From an uncultured Eubacteriales bacterium (GTDB lineage Bacteria > Bacillota > Clostridia > Lachnospirales > CAG-274): a DNA stretch of 22,249 nucleotides. The notes beneath the pieces were generated by a model. That model had not been told where the DNA came from. It was given only the letters and a program-made list of their open reading frames with translations, and did not search any database. This document shows, in pieces, positions 7,562 through 15,762 of the stretch. The stretch covers positions 1-22,249 of the forward strand of contig CABVEG010000004.1 of NCBI GenBank assembly GCA_902497185.1. Reading direction: 5' to 3'. The first letter of the stretch is position 1. The number at the start of each line of letters is the position of its first letter. The translations under genes were made by a program, and so were the position numbers.

Positions 7562-7592
7562 TTACTGTTGATATATTTTGGAGGAGAAACAA

Positions 7593-8975
7593 ATGGCTAA
7601 ACTTCACGAAGAATGTGGTGTCTTTGGTATATATGACCCTGAGGGCAATCCTGCTGCCACTACCTATTACGGCTTAGTTGCTTTGCAGCACAGAGGTCAG
7701 GAGGGCTGTGGTATAGCTGTAAACAGGGACAGGGATATTTATCATTACAAGGATGTCGGTCTTGTAAATGAAGCTTTTGATGAGGAAAAATTAAGCAAGC
7801 TTAAAGGCAGAATGGCTATAGGTCACGTAAGATATTCTACAGCAGGAGGTTCTGCAAGAGAAAATGTACAGCCCCTTGTTTTAAGATATATTAAAGGACA
7901 GCTTGCCATAAGCCATAACGGAAATATTACAAACACTGCTGAAATCCGTAAGGAGCTTGAGCAGAATGGCGCTATTTTTCAGACTACTGCCGATACTGAA
8001 ATAATTGCTTACTTAATAGCAAGAGAGAGAATTACATCAGGCTCTATTGAAAAAGCCGTTAAGAATGCAATGAAGAGATTAAAGGGTGCATTTTCCCTTA
8101 TTGTAATGAGCCCTAATAAGATGATAGTGGCAAGAGATCCATGGGGATTCAGACCGCTTTCAATAGGTAAAAGGGACAAGGCTATTTTGTTTTCAAGTGA
8201 AACCTGTGCCTTTGATGCCATTGATGCGGAATTTGTTAGAGATGTTGAACCCGGTGAAATTATTACCGTTGAAGACGGCGAAATGAGATTTGACACGGAG
8301 CTTTGCAATACACAGAAAACAAGTTTATGTATATTTGAACATATTTATTTTGCAAGACCTGACAGTACTATTGCAGGCGAGGTTGTACACGAGTGCAGAA
8401 AAAGAGCAGGTGCTTTTCTTGCTATGCAGTCCCCTGTAGATGCCGATATAGTTATAGGTGTGCCTGATTCAGGCTTATCTGCTGCACAGGGCTATTCTGA
8501 ATACAGCGGTATTCCTATTGATACAGGCTTTATTAAAAACAAGTATATTGCAAGAACATTTATTAAGCCTACTCAGGCTGACAGAGAAATTGCCGTTAAA
8601 CTTAAACTTAATGTTTTAAAGAGTGCCGTAAAGGGCAAAAGAGTTATTATGGTTGACGACAGTATTGTAAGAGGTACTACAAGCGGCAGAATCGTTAAAC
8701 TTTTAAGAGATGCGGGAGCTAAAGAGGTTCATGTCAGAATTTCCGCTCCGCCTTTCACATGGCCCTGCTTCTTTGGTACTGATATTCCTAACAGAGATCA
8801 GCTTATTGCAAATCAGCACACTGTTGAGGAAACTGCAAAAATTATTGATGCAGACAGTCTTGATTATTTAAGTATTGAAAATCTGCATAAAATTGCACCT
8901 AACAGCACATGTACATTTTGTGATGCCTGCTTTACAGGCAAATATGCTGTTGATGTAAACCATTTATTGGATTGA
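7593..8975 (+). CDS. purF: Amidophosphoribosyltransferase, 460 aa
   Basis: Makes phosphoribosylamine from PRPP and glutamine, the first committed step of purine synthesis. The N-terminal glutaminase domain would start at Cys8 after removal of a 7-residue propeptide (MAKLHEE before CGVFGIYD), as in the Bacillus enzyme. The phosphoribosyltransferase loop is VIMVDDSIVRGTTS (351-364). Cys246, Cys392 and the CTFCDAC group (440-446) fit the ligands of the 4Fe-4S cluster of oxygen-sensitive PurF, which suits an anaerobe. I start at ATG 7593, seven bases after GGAGGA, instead of a TTG at 7578. Regulation is expected through AMP/GMP feedback on the enzyme. Confidence 0.97.
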   Translation: MAKLHEECGVFGIYDPEGNPAATTYYGLVALQHRGQEGCGIAVNRDRDIYHYKDVGLVNEAFDEEKLSKLKGRMAIGHVRYSTAGGSARENVQPLVLRYIKGQLAISHNGNITNTAEIRKELEQNGAIFQTTADTEIIAYLIARERITSGSIEKAVKNAMKRLKGAFSLIVMSPNKMIVARDPWGFRPLSIGKRDKAILFSSETCAFDAIDAEFVRDVEPGEIITVEDGEMRFDTELCNTQKTSLCIFEHIYFARPDSTIAGEVVHECRKRAGAFLAMQSPVDADIVIGVPDSGLSAAQGYSEYSGIPIDTGFIKNKYIARTFIKPTQADREIAVKLKLNVLKSAVKGKRVIMVDDSIVRGTTSGRIVKLLRDAGAKEVHVRISAPPFTWPCFFGTDIPNRDQLIANQHTVEETAKIIDADSLDYLSIENLHKIAPNSTCTFCDACFTGKYAVDVNHLLD

Positions 8976-8992
8976 GATTTGGAGGAAAGAAT

Positions 8993-10423
8993 ATGAAAAA
9001 CGAATACGAAAGTCCTCTTAATTCCAGATATGCAAGCAAGGAAATGAAGGAAATCTTTTCTCCTGATATGAAGTTTAAAACTTGGAGAAAACTTTGGATT
9101 GCCCTTGCTGAAACTGAAAAAGAGCTTGGACTTGATATTACACAGGAACAGATAGATGAGCTAAAGGCACATAAGGATGAAATTAACTATGATGTTGCAA
9201 GAGAGAGAGAAAAGCTTGTGCGTCACGATGTTATGGCTCACGTTTATGCTTACGGTACACAGTGCCCTAAGGCTAAGGGTATTATTCACCTTGGTGCCAC
9301 AAGCTGCTTTGTAGGTGATAATACTGATGTTATACTTATGGTTGAGGCTATGAAGATTATAAGAAAGAAGGTTCTTTCTGTAATTAACAAGCTTTCTAAG
9401 TTTGCTATGGAATACAAGGATATGCCAACTCTTGGCTTTACTCATTTTCAGGCTGCACAGACTACTACCGTAGGTAAGAGAGCTACTCTTTGGATTCAGG
9501 ACTTAATGATGGACTTGGAACAAATTGATTTTGTTCTTTCAAATGCAAAACTTTTAGGTTCTAAGGGTACTACCGGTACTCAGGCTTCATTTATGGAGCT
9601 TTTTGAGGGTGATACGGATAAGGTTAAAAAGCTTGATAATATGATAGCTGAAAAGCTTGGATACAGTGGTGTATTTGCTGTAAGCGGTCAGACTTATACA
9701 AGAAAACTTGACTCTATATTCGTAAATGTTTTAAGCGGTATTGCCCAGAGCTGTACTAAGTTTTCAAATGATATGAGATTGTTGCAGCACTTAAAGGAAA
9801 TGGAAGAGCCTTTTGAAAAGAATCAGATCGGTTCATCAGCTATGGCTTATAAGAGAAATCCTATGAGAAGTGAAAGAATGGCTTCTCTTGCAAGATATAT
9901 TATGGTAGATGCTTTAAATCCTGCCATTACTGCTGCTACTCAGTGGTTTGAGAGAACTCTTGATGACAGTGCAAATAAGAGAATTGCAATTCCTGAGGCA
10001 TTTCTTGCCTGTGATGCAATTTTAAATATTTATATTAACGTTTCAGGTGGTCTTGTAGTTTATCCTAAGGTTATTGAAAGACGCCTTATGGAGGAGCTTC
10101 CATTTATGGCTACTGAAAACATTATGATGGATGCCGTTAAAAACGGTGGGGACAGACAGGAGCTTCATGAGAGAATAAGAGAGCTTTCCATGGAGGCTGC
10201 TGCCGTTGTTAAGCAGCAGGGCGGAAAGAATGACCTTATTGAAAGAATTGCAAAGGAGCCTATGTTTGGTATGAGCCTTGAGGATTTACAAAAGGTCCTT
10301 GAGCCAAAGAACTTTGTGGGACGTGCTCCTCAGCAGGTTGAGGAATATATTACAGAGCAGGTACAGCCTGTTCTTGATGAAAATAAGGATAGTCTTATCG
10401 ACGATGCGGAATTGACTGTCTAA
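8993..10423 (+). CDS. purB: Adenylosuccinate lyase, 476 aa
   Basis: Removes fumarate twice in purine synthesis: from SAICAR to AICAR and from adenylosuccinate to AMP. It belongs to the fumarase/aspartase superfamily; the signature GSSAMAYKRNP is at 280-290, with TSCFVGDNTD (103-112) and the TTTVGKRATLW block near 157 forming other parts of the active site. At 476 aa it is of the longer type that resembles the enzyme of eukaryotes and many Clostridia, rather than the 430-aa Bacillus form. The ATG at 8993 follows GGAGG by seven bases. It sits 17 bp after purF and 15 bp before purA, its partner for AMP synthesis. Confidence 0.96.
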   Translation: MKNEYESPLNSRYASKEMKEIFSPDMKFKTWRKLWIALAETEKELGLDITQEQIDELKAHKDEINYDVAREREKLVRHDVMAHVYAYGTQCPKAKGIIHLGATSCFVGDNTDVILMVEAMKIIRKKVLSVINKLSKFAMEYKDMPTLGFTHFQAAQTTTVGKRATLWIQDLMMDLEQIDFVLSNAKLLGSKGTTGTQASFMELFEGDTDKVKKLDNMIAEKLGYSGVFAVSGQTYTRKLDSIFVNVLSGIAQSCTKFSNDMRLLQHLKEMEEPFEKNQIGSSAMAYKRNPMRSERMASLARYIMVDALNPAITAATQWFERTLDDSANKRIAIPEAFLACDAILNIYINVSGGLVVYPKVIERRLMEELPFMATENIMMDAVKNGGDRQELHERIRELSMEAAAVVKQQGGKNDLIERIAKEPMFGMSLEDLQKVLEPKNFVGRAPQQVEEYITEQVQPVLDENKDSLIDDAELTV

Positions 10424-10438
10424 GGAGGTTTTTTATAA

Positions 10439-11710
10439 ATGATTAGAGCTATTGTAGGTGCTAACTGGGGCGATGAAGGTAAGGGTAAAATTACTGATAT
10501 GTGTGCTGACCAGTCTGATATTGTTGTAAGATACCAGGGCGGTGCCAATGCAGGTCACACTATTATTAATGAATACGGACGCTTTGCCCTGCATCAGCTT
10601 CCAAGCGGTGTTTTTCACAAGCATATTACTAATGTTATTGCTAATGGCGTTGCTCTTAATGTGGCCTCTTTAAAGGAAGAAATGCAGACCATTATTGATG
10701 CTGGCATTAAGTTTAATCTTCTTATAAGTGATAAGGCACAGGTGCTTATGCCTCACCATGTTTTAATGGATGTATATGAAGAGGAAAGACTTGGCGACAA
10801 GAAGTTTGGCTCTACCAAGAGCGGTATTGCACCTTTCTTTTCTGATAAATATTCTAAGGTTGGTGTTCAGGTGTGGGAGCTTTATGATAAGGACTTCCTC
10901 CTTGAAAAACTTGAAACAATGTATGACAAGGTGAATGTACAGTTTAAGTACTTATATAATAAAGAACCTATTGATTACAAGGAAGTTTATAATACCCTTT
11001 GTGAATATGCTGAGTTTATTAAGCCTTATGTTGCAGATACATCAAAGTTTTTAAGAAATGCAATAAAGGAAGGCAAAAATATACTTTTTGAGGGTCAGCT
11101 TGGCTCATTAAAGGATACAGACCATGGTATATATCCTTATGTAACAAGCTCTTCAACTCTTGCAGGCTATGCAGCTGTAGGTGCAGGTGTTCCTCCTTAT
11201 GCTATTGAAAATATTACCGTAATTACAAAGGCTTATTCATCAGCAGTAGGTGCGGGTCCTTTTGTATCAGAGCTTTTTGGTGAGGAGGCTGACGAGCTTA
11301 GAGTACGAGGCGGTGACAAGGGTGAGTTTGGTGCTACAACAGGCAGACCAAGACGAGTAGGCTACTTTGACGCAGTTGCTACAAGATACGGCTGTGAAAT
11401 TCAGGGCGCAACTGAGGTTTGTATGACCTGTCTTGATGTATTAAGCTATATGGATACACTCTATATATGTACGGGCTATGAGTATGATGGCAAGGTTTAT
11501 ACTGATTTCCTTACTACAGATAAACTTTACAAGGCTAAGCCTGTTTATACAACAATGCCCGGTTGGAAGTGCGATATAAGAGGTATTACCGATTATAATG
11601 ACCTTCCTAAAGAGGCTAAGGACTATGTTGAGTTTATTGAAAAAGAGCTTGGCGTAAAGATTTCAATGGTAAGTAACGGACCAAAGAGAAATGAAATACT
11701 TTACAGATAA
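10439..11710 (+). CDS. purA: Adenylosuccinate synthetase, 423 aa
   Basis: Condenses IMP with aspartate using GTP, the first step from IMP to AMP; PurB upstream does the second. The N-terminal GTP-binding loop GDEGKGK is at 11-17 and GGANAGHT with catalytic His40 is at 34-41. SAVGAGPFVSEL, a TTGRPRRVGYFD block and the C-terminal VSNGPKRNEI are family hallmarks. Length is normal. The ribosome site TAAGGAGG lies about ten bases before the ATG. It is the last gene of the pur cluster; behind it only A/T-rich inverted repeats (TAAAATTTT near 11753-11782) are visible and no G/C-rich terminator. Confidence 0.97.
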   Translation: MIRAIVGANWGDEGKGKITDMCADQSDIVVRYQGGANAGHTIINEYGRFALHQLPSGVFHKHITNVIANGVALNVASLKEEMQTIIDAGIKFNLLISDKAQVLMPHHVLMDVYEEERLGDKKFGSTKSGIAPFFSDKYSKVGVQVWELYDKDFLLEKLETMYDKVNVQFKYLYNKEPIDYKEVYNTLCEYAEFIKPYVADTSKFLRNAIKEGKNILFEGQLGSLKDTDHGIYPYVTSSSTLAGYAAVGAGVPPYAIENITVITKAYSSAVGAGPFVSELFGEEADELRVRGGDKGEFGATTGRPRRVGYFDAVATRYGCEIQGATEVCMTCLDVLSYMDTLYICTGYEYDGKVYTDFLTTDKLYKAKPVYTTMPGWKCDIRGITDYNDLPKEAKDYVEFIEKELGVKISMVSNGPKRNEILYR

Positions 11711-11821
11711 TTAAAGCTGTAAACACCCTACCGATTATTGCGCAAAATATATTAAAATTTTTGATTAAGGCTTAAAATTTTAGCAATTTTAAATAAAAAA
11801 AATCAAATTTAAAATTTGTTG

Positions 11822-11849
11822 TTGACAATTAAGACTGATGTGCTATAAT
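11822..11849 (+). promoter_or_regulatory. Consensus promoter of glnA
   Basis: TTGACA (11822-11827), 16-bp spacer and TATAAT (11844-11849): both boxes match the sigma-70 consensus exactly. The expected transcription start is near 11855-11857, only a few bases before a strong terminator. Confidence 0.8.
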
Positions 11850-11851
11850 AG

Positions 11852-11908
11852 GTATCAGAACAAGGGTGTTTGAATACTGAGTATTCGGACACCCTTTTTA
11901 TTTTTTTT
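11852..11908 (+). promoter_or_regulatory. glnA leader attenuator, candidate ANTAR target
   Basis: A complete intrinsic terminator lies in the leader: AAGGGTGT (11862-11869) pairs with ACACCCTT (11889-11896), inner stem GAATAC/GTATTC, then a run of T to 11908. A competing hairpin can form from GAAC (11858-11861) and GTTT (11868-11871) with the hexaloop AAGGGT, which has A at position 1 and G at position 4, the rule for ANTAR-bound loops; GTAT (11852-11855) and ATAC (11874-11877) could extend it. Since it uses the terminator's 5' arm, the two folds exclude each other. Only one such hairpin is found, while known ANTAR targets have two, and GTAT may lie upstream of the start site. Confidence 0.6.
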
Positions 11909-11968
11909 AATCTTAAGCAGCTTGTGCTGTAGAACAATATTTTAAAAATTGGAAGGAGATTTTTGAAA

Positions 11969-13303
11969 ATGGCAAAGTACACTAAGGAACAAATTATTCA
12001 GATTTGTGATGAGCAGGATGTAGAATTTATTAGACTTCAGTTTATTGATGTTTTAGGTATTCCTAAGAATGTAGCAGTTACTCGTTCTCAGTTAGAAAAG
12101 GTTCTTGAGGATGGTATGATGTTTGATGGTTCTTCTATTGAAGGTTTCGCAAGAATTGAAGAGTCAGATATGTATTTAAGACCTGATCTTGATACATTTG
12201 TTATCTATCCTTGGAGACCACAGAAGGGCAAGGTTGCAAGATTTATTTGTGATGTATATGACAGCAAGAATGAAAATCCTTTTGACGGTGATCCTAGAGG
12301 TATTTTAAGAAGACAGATGGCTGAGGCTGAGGCTATGGGCTATACTTTCAATGTTGGTAATGAGTGTGAGTTCTTCTTATTCAAGACTGATGAAGATGGC
12401 AGACCAACTACTGATACTAACGATGAGGCAGGTTACTTTGACCTTGACCCAATTGATTTAGGTACTGATGCAAGAAGAGATATTTGCTTAACTCTTGAGC
12501 AGATGGGCTTTGAAATTGAGGCTTCTCACCATGAGGTTGCTGAAGGTCAGCACGAAATCGACTTTAAGTATGCTGATGCTTTAACTACTGCTGATAATGT
12601 AGTTACTTTCAGATTAGTTGTTAAGACTATGGCTAAGAAGTACGGCTTACATGCAACATTTATTCCAAAGCCAATATTTGGTATCAATGGTTCAGGTATG
12701 CATACTAATATGTCTTTATTTAAGGATGGTAAGAATGCTTTCTTTGATCCAACAACTGATTTACAGTTATCTGATACAGCTTACAGCTTTATTGCAGGTG
12801 TGTTAAAGCACGTTGCAGGTATTACTGCTGTTACTAACCCTCTTGTAAACTCTTATAAGAGATTAGTTCCTGGTTATGAGGCTCCTTGCTATATTGCTTG
12901 GTCAGCATCTAACAGAACTGATATTATCAGAATTCCTGCATCAAGAGGCGCAGGTACAAGAGTTGAGTTAAGAAGTCCGGACCCATCTACTAATCCATAC
13001 CTTTGCTTAGCTTGTTGCTTGGCAGCAGGTCTTGACGGTATTAAGAATAACTTACCGGCTCCTGAGAGTGTTGATATTAACTTATTCAAGTCTACTCAGG
13101 AAGAGAGAGATGCTCTTGGTGTTAAGAGTCTTCCTGGCAACTTATATGAGGCTCTTAAGGTTATGGAAGAAGACGGTCTTGTTAAGGAAGTTCTTGGCGA
13201 GCATGCTTATAGAGCATTCTATACTTCTAAGATGGCTGAATGGGATTCATTCAGAATGTTTGTTAGCCAGTGGGAGCTTGACAACTACTTAACAGTATAC
13301 TAA
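11969..13303 (+). CDS. glnA: Glutamine synthetase type I-alpha, 444 aa
   Basis: Makes glutamine from glutamate, ammonia and ATP as a cytoplasmic dodecamer, the main entry of ammonia. Family signs: FDGSSIEGFARIEESDMYLRPD at 52 onward, NGSGMHTNMSLF in the glutamate/ammonia site, and SRGAGTRVELRSPDPSTNPYL for ATP and metal binding. The 444-aa length without the adenylylation insert puts it in the GSI-alpha group, controlled by feedback and transcription rather than adenylylation; Arg62 corresponds to the residue tied to glutamine feedback in Bacillus. I start at ATG 11969 with AAGGAG ten bases upstream. Upstream is an attenuator; downstream is an ANTAR regulator that may control it. Confidence 0.97.
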   Translation: MAKYTKEQIIQICDEQDVEFIRLQFIDVLGIPKNVAVTRSQLEKVLEDGMMFDGSSIEGFARIEESDMYLRPDLDTFVIYPWRPQKGKVARFICDVYDSKNENPFDGDPRGILRRQMAEAEAMGYTFNVGNECEFFLFKTDEDGRPTTDTNDEAGYFDLDPIDLGTDARRDICLTLEQMGFEIEASHHEVAEGQHEIDFKYADALTTADNVVTFRLVVKTMAKKYGLHATFIPKPIFGINGSGMHTNMSLFKDGKNAFFDPTTDLQLSDTAYSFIAGVLKHVAGITAVTNPLVNSYKRLVPGYEAPCYIAWSASNRTDIIRIPASRGAGTRVELRSPDPSTNPYLCLACCLAAGLDGIKNNLPAPESVDINLFKSTQEERDALGVKSLPGNLYEALKVMEEDGLVKEVLGEHAYRAFYTSKMAEWDSFRMFVSQWELDNYLTVY

Positions 13304-13323
13304 TTTAGGCATATAAATTGGGA

Positions 13324-13354
13324 GGGTATTCTGCTTTGCAGGATACCCTTTTTT
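13324..13354 (+). terminator. glnA terminator
   Basis: GGGTATTCTGC (13324-13334) pairs with GCAGGATACCC (13338-13348) around TTT with one G-T wobble, followed by six T. It separates glnA from the ANTAR gene, which has its own promoter. Confidence 0.9.
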
Positions 13355-13423
13355 GTAGTTATAAGATCCGATAAGCAGAAATATAATTATCCTGTAGATA
13401 TTTAAATAAATGCAAATTTTTTG

Positions 13424-13452
13424 TTGTAAAATAAAAGCATTTATGCTAAAAT
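13424..13452 (+). promoter_or_regulatory. Promoter of the ANTAR regulator gene
   Basis: TTGTAA (13424-13429), 17-bp spacer, TAAAAT (13447-13452), with TG at 13444-13445 giving an extended -10 element. Confidence 0.5.
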
Positions 13453-13480
13453 TATTAAAGCATTAAAAGGGGAAATGATT

Positions 13481-14008
13481 ATGAACAACAATATTTTTAT
13501 TGCATTTGACAATAGAAAAACTGCTGTTAGTATAGCCAAGATATTAATTGCTAATGGTAATAATGTGGTAGCTATTTCTAAATCATCAACGGAGCTTATG
13601 AATTCACTGCACTATTATCCCGGCGGCATTATAATTACAGGCTGTGTTTTTGACGGCATAAGAAATGAGAATATAATTGATGACATTCCGGAGGAATTTA
13701 ATTTAGTGGTAGTAGGCAGTAAGGTGCAGATTGATGATTTTCCTGACGGCAGAGTGTTTAAACTTTCTATGCCTTTGCAGAAAAACGACTTAATCTGCTC
13801 CGTTGAAATGCTTATGACCATGGATACAAAGTATAAGCCTGCCTTACATAAAAATCAGGATGAAGAAAAGGTTATAATAAGAGCTAAAAATCTGCTTATT
13901 GATATGTATTCCATGAGTGAGTCACAGGCTCACAGGTATATGCAGAAAAAAAGTATGGATACGGGCAGAAAGCTGATTGATATTGCAAGAATTATATTGG
14001 AAGTTTAA
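13481..14008 (+). CDS. ANTAR-domain antiterminator with degenerate receiver, 175 aa
   Basis: An RNA-binding transcription antiterminator of the AmiR/NasT/NitR type. Residues 1-110 look like a response-regulator receiver fold, but the phospho-acceptor region (PGGIIITGCVFDG, about 47-59) lacks the usual aspartate, and the conserved Lys-Pro is Met-Pro (97-98). Residues about 127-175 are an ANTAR domain: EEKVIIRAKNLLIDMYSM, SESQAHRYMQKKSMDTGRKL, IDIARIILEV, with the conserved RAK, Ala, Met-Asp and Arg-Lys positions. I start at ATG 13481, eight bases after AAGGGG, not at 13475. Its place just after glnA matches clostridial glnA-NitR pairs, where the ANTAR protein acts on the glnA leader. It probably senses nitrogen state through a partner rather than phosphorylation. 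Confidence 0.88.
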   Translation: MNNNIFIAFDNRKTAVSIAKILIANGNNVVAISKSSTELMNSLHYYPGGIIITGCVFDGIRNENIIDDIPEEFNLVVVGSKVQIDDFPDGRVFKLSMPLQKNDLICSVEMLMTMDTKYKPALHKNQDEEKVIIRAKNLLIDMYSMSESQAHRYMQKKSMDTGRKLIDIARIILEV

Positions 14009-14015
14009 GTTGAAA

Positions 14016-14068
14016 GGGGCTGTTGCATAATAGTTAACTATTTTGCAACAGCCCCATTAATTTTAATT
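14016..14068 (+). terminator. Long terminator hairpin after the ANTAR gene
   Basis: GGGGCTGTTGCA (14016-14027) pairs with TGCAACAGCCCC (14044-14055); inside it AATAGTT/AACTATT (14029-14042) is itself a perfect palindrome. An A/T-rich tail with TTTT follows. It begins only eight bases after the stop codon. Confidence 0.8.
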
Positions 14069-14225
14069 CAAAGTTATTTACTTTTGCTAACGCAAAAGCA
14101 ATGCTTTCACGAAGTGAAAGTTATGAATGAGGGTAGGTAAAACGATTTAGCGCCCCTTATAGGGGAGCTGTCACAAAGTGACCGAGGCGTTAGCCGAGGT
14201 AAGCACCGCAAGTTACGTTACTCAG
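14069..14225. repeat. Hairpin mosaic, possible intergenic repeat element
   Basis: Consecutive short hairpins: CTTTTGC-TAAC-GCAAAAG (14081-14098), CTTTCAC-GAA-GTGAAAG (14104-14120), CCCCT-TAT-AGGGG (14153-14165), GTCAC-AAA-GTGAC (14170-14182), then GAGGCGTTAGCCGAGG. The AGGGGAGCTGTCAC...GTGAC.GAGG part resembles, from memory, intergenic repeats common in gut Clostridia. No protein signal fits: an overlapping frame from 14178 runs antisense through the methyltransferase gene. It shares GAA-loop stems and GCCGAGG with the insert at 3762-4158, but no long identity is visible by eye. Confidence 0.5.
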
Positions 14226-14237
14226 ATAAACACTAAT

Positions 14238-14984
14238 TTATACCCTTTCACATCTAAATCTTATTCTTACATAATCAACATACCATTTTCCATCTTTACA
14301 AAGTACATTTCTAAGTCTATTTTCAGCCTCACCAATTATATCATTAATATCATCATTGCTCATACCCTCAAAAGGTGCCATATCAAACATTCTTATCCAG
14401 CCCTCAAGACCGCCCTGTTGATAAGTAGGTCTGTCAAAAAGAATTGCATACTTAACCCTTAAACCGGCATTTTCAAGAAGAGGTGCATATTCTCCTATAG
14501 TTGGAAAGTAAAAATTTTTAAAATACTTATGACCCTTTTCCTCGAATATATCCTTTAAGGCGGAGTGTACATTTTCAGCACAGCCAAAGCCGCCAAACTC
14601 ACATACAAATTCCCCTCCCTTTTTAATATTAGATGCAATATTATTTAAAAGCTCCTGCTGTCTGCTCTTATCTATCCAATGAAGAACAGCATTTGAAAAA
14701 ATGGCATCACAGGGCTCAACATTAAAGTTAAGAGCATTACCCTTAACAAAGTTTATACCCTTATAATTCTCTCTTGCAGCCTTAAGCATATCTTCTGAAT
14801 CATCAATTCCGGTTACATTATAACCTTTTTCTTTAAGCTTAACAGTAAGCCTGCCATTGCCGCATCCAAGGTCAATAACTCTGCTGCCCTTTGGTGACTG
14901 CAAAAGCTCCATAACATCCTCACCATATTTATGTACAAACTGAAAATCAGCGGAATATCTGTCAGCATCCCAATTAATATTCAT
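14238..14984 (-). CDS. Class I SAM-dependent methyltransferase, 248 aa
   Basis: Cytoplasmic methyltransferase of the seven-strand Rossmann class, similar to trans-aconitate 2-methyltransferase and other small-molecule enzymes; the substrate cannot be told. Motif I, VIDLGCGNGRLTV, is at about 36-48, the acidic end of strand 2 is GIDDSEDM (about 58-65), motif II is NALNF, and the motif IV region is AIFSNAVLHWID. The C-terminal half (EYAPLLENAGLRVKYAILFDRPTYQQGGLEGWIRMF) matches the trans-aconitate methyltransferase-like tail. The ATG has AAGGAG seven bases upstream. It lies 58 bp after efp, with the efp terminator between, so it may depend on read-through or a weak promoter. Confidence 0.85.
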   Translation of the reverse strand: MNINWDADRYSADFQFVHKYGEDVMELLQSPKGSRVIDLGCGNGRLTVKLKEKGYNVTGIDDSEDMLKAARENYKGINFVKGNALNFNVEPCDAIFSNAVLHWIDKSRQQELLNNIASNIKKGGEFVCEFGGFGCAENVHSALKDIFEEKGHKYFKNFYFPTIGEYAPLLENAGLRVKYAILFDRPTYQQGGLEGWIRMFDMAPFEGMSNDDINDIIGEAENRLRNVLCKDGKWYVDYVRIRFRCERV

Positions 14985-15010
14985 ATTATCACTCCTTTAT
15001 AAATAAAACT

Positions 15011-15036
15011 AAAAAGGACGCATACACGTCCTTTTT
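15011..15036 (-). terminator. efp terminator
   Basis: AAAAAGGACG (15011-15020) pairs with CGTCCTTTTT (15027-15036) around a six-base loop. On the minus strand the T-rich arm follows the stem, suiting termination after efp seven bases from its stop. Confidence 0.8.
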
Positions 15037-15042
15037 AATAAA

Positions 15043-15606
15043 TTACTTATTTACTCTGCCTAAGTATTCACCTGTAGCAGTATCAACCTTAATAATCTCG
15101 CCCTGATTAATGAATAATGGTACATTAACAGTGGCACCTGTTTCAACAGTAGCAGGCTTAGTAGCGCCTGTAGCAGTATCACCCTTAAAACCTGGTTCAG
15201 TATCAGTTACCTCAAGCTCAACAGCAATAGGTGGTTCAATACCAAATACCTTACCCTGGTAGCTAAGCACCTTAACAGCCTCATTTTCCTTAACAAACTT
15301 AAGAGTGTCCCCAACTTCACTTGCAGGAATAGGAATCTGGTCATAAGTTTCAACATCCATAAAGTAGTAAAGCTCACCATCATTATAAAGATAAGACATA
15401 TCCTTTCTGTCAATATGAGCCTTTGGCATTTTTTCTGTTGGTCTGAAAGTCTTTTCAACAACAGCACCGGATACAAGATTCTTTAACTTAGTTCTAACGA
15501 AAGCTGCACCCTTACCCGGTTTAACATGCTGGAATTCAATAATCTGGTAAATATTACCCTCATATTCCATAGTAACACCGTTTCTAAATTCACCGGCAGA
15601 AATCAT
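15043..15606 (-). CDS. efp: Elongation factor P, 187 aa
   Basis: Binds the ribosome next to the P-site tRNA and relieves stalling at proline runs. The three-domain beta-barrel protein is complete; the N-terminal KOW-like domain has the loop HVKPGKGAAF with Lys32 at its tip, the residue that is modified in Bacillus (5-aminopentanol) and other bacteria. The C-terminal part contains GDTATGATKPATVETGATVNVPLFINQGE, the EF-P signature. I start at ATG 15606 because AAGGAGG stands eight bases upstream and the product has the family's usual length; an upstream start at 15636 would add ten unusual residues. It has its own promoter at 15650-15678. Confidence 0.97.
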   Translation of the reverse strand: MISAGEFRNGVTMEYEGNIYQIIEFQHVKPGKGAAFVRTKLKNLVSGAVVEKTFRPTEKMPKAHIDRKDMSYLYNDGELYYFMDVETYDQIPIPASEVGDTLKFVKENEAVKVLSYQGKVFGIEPPIAVELEVTDTEPGFKGDTATGATKPATVETGATVNVPLFINQGEIIKVDTATGEYLGRVNK

Positions 15607-15649
15607 AAAAAGTTCCTCCTTAATTGTCATTAACATAATTATATATTCT

Positions 15650-15678
15650 ATAATACCCTATATTTAGAAAAAAAGCAA
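15650..15678 (-). promoter_or_regulatory. Promoter of efp
   Basis: On the minus strand, TTGCTT (15673-15678), 17-bp spacer, TATTAT (15650-15655), about 44 bp before the efp start. Confidence 0.55.
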
Positions 15679-15762
15679 TATATATTTTTGTTTTTTAACA
15701 TATTTGTCATACAGGTCTGTAATTTTGTTGTAACATTTGTAATCTAAGTGTAATAATGTTCG

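Noticed and set aside
14178..14462. Plus-strand 94-aa frame
   Set aside because: It starts in the hairpin mosaic and runs antisense through the methyltransferase gene, with no ribosome site.
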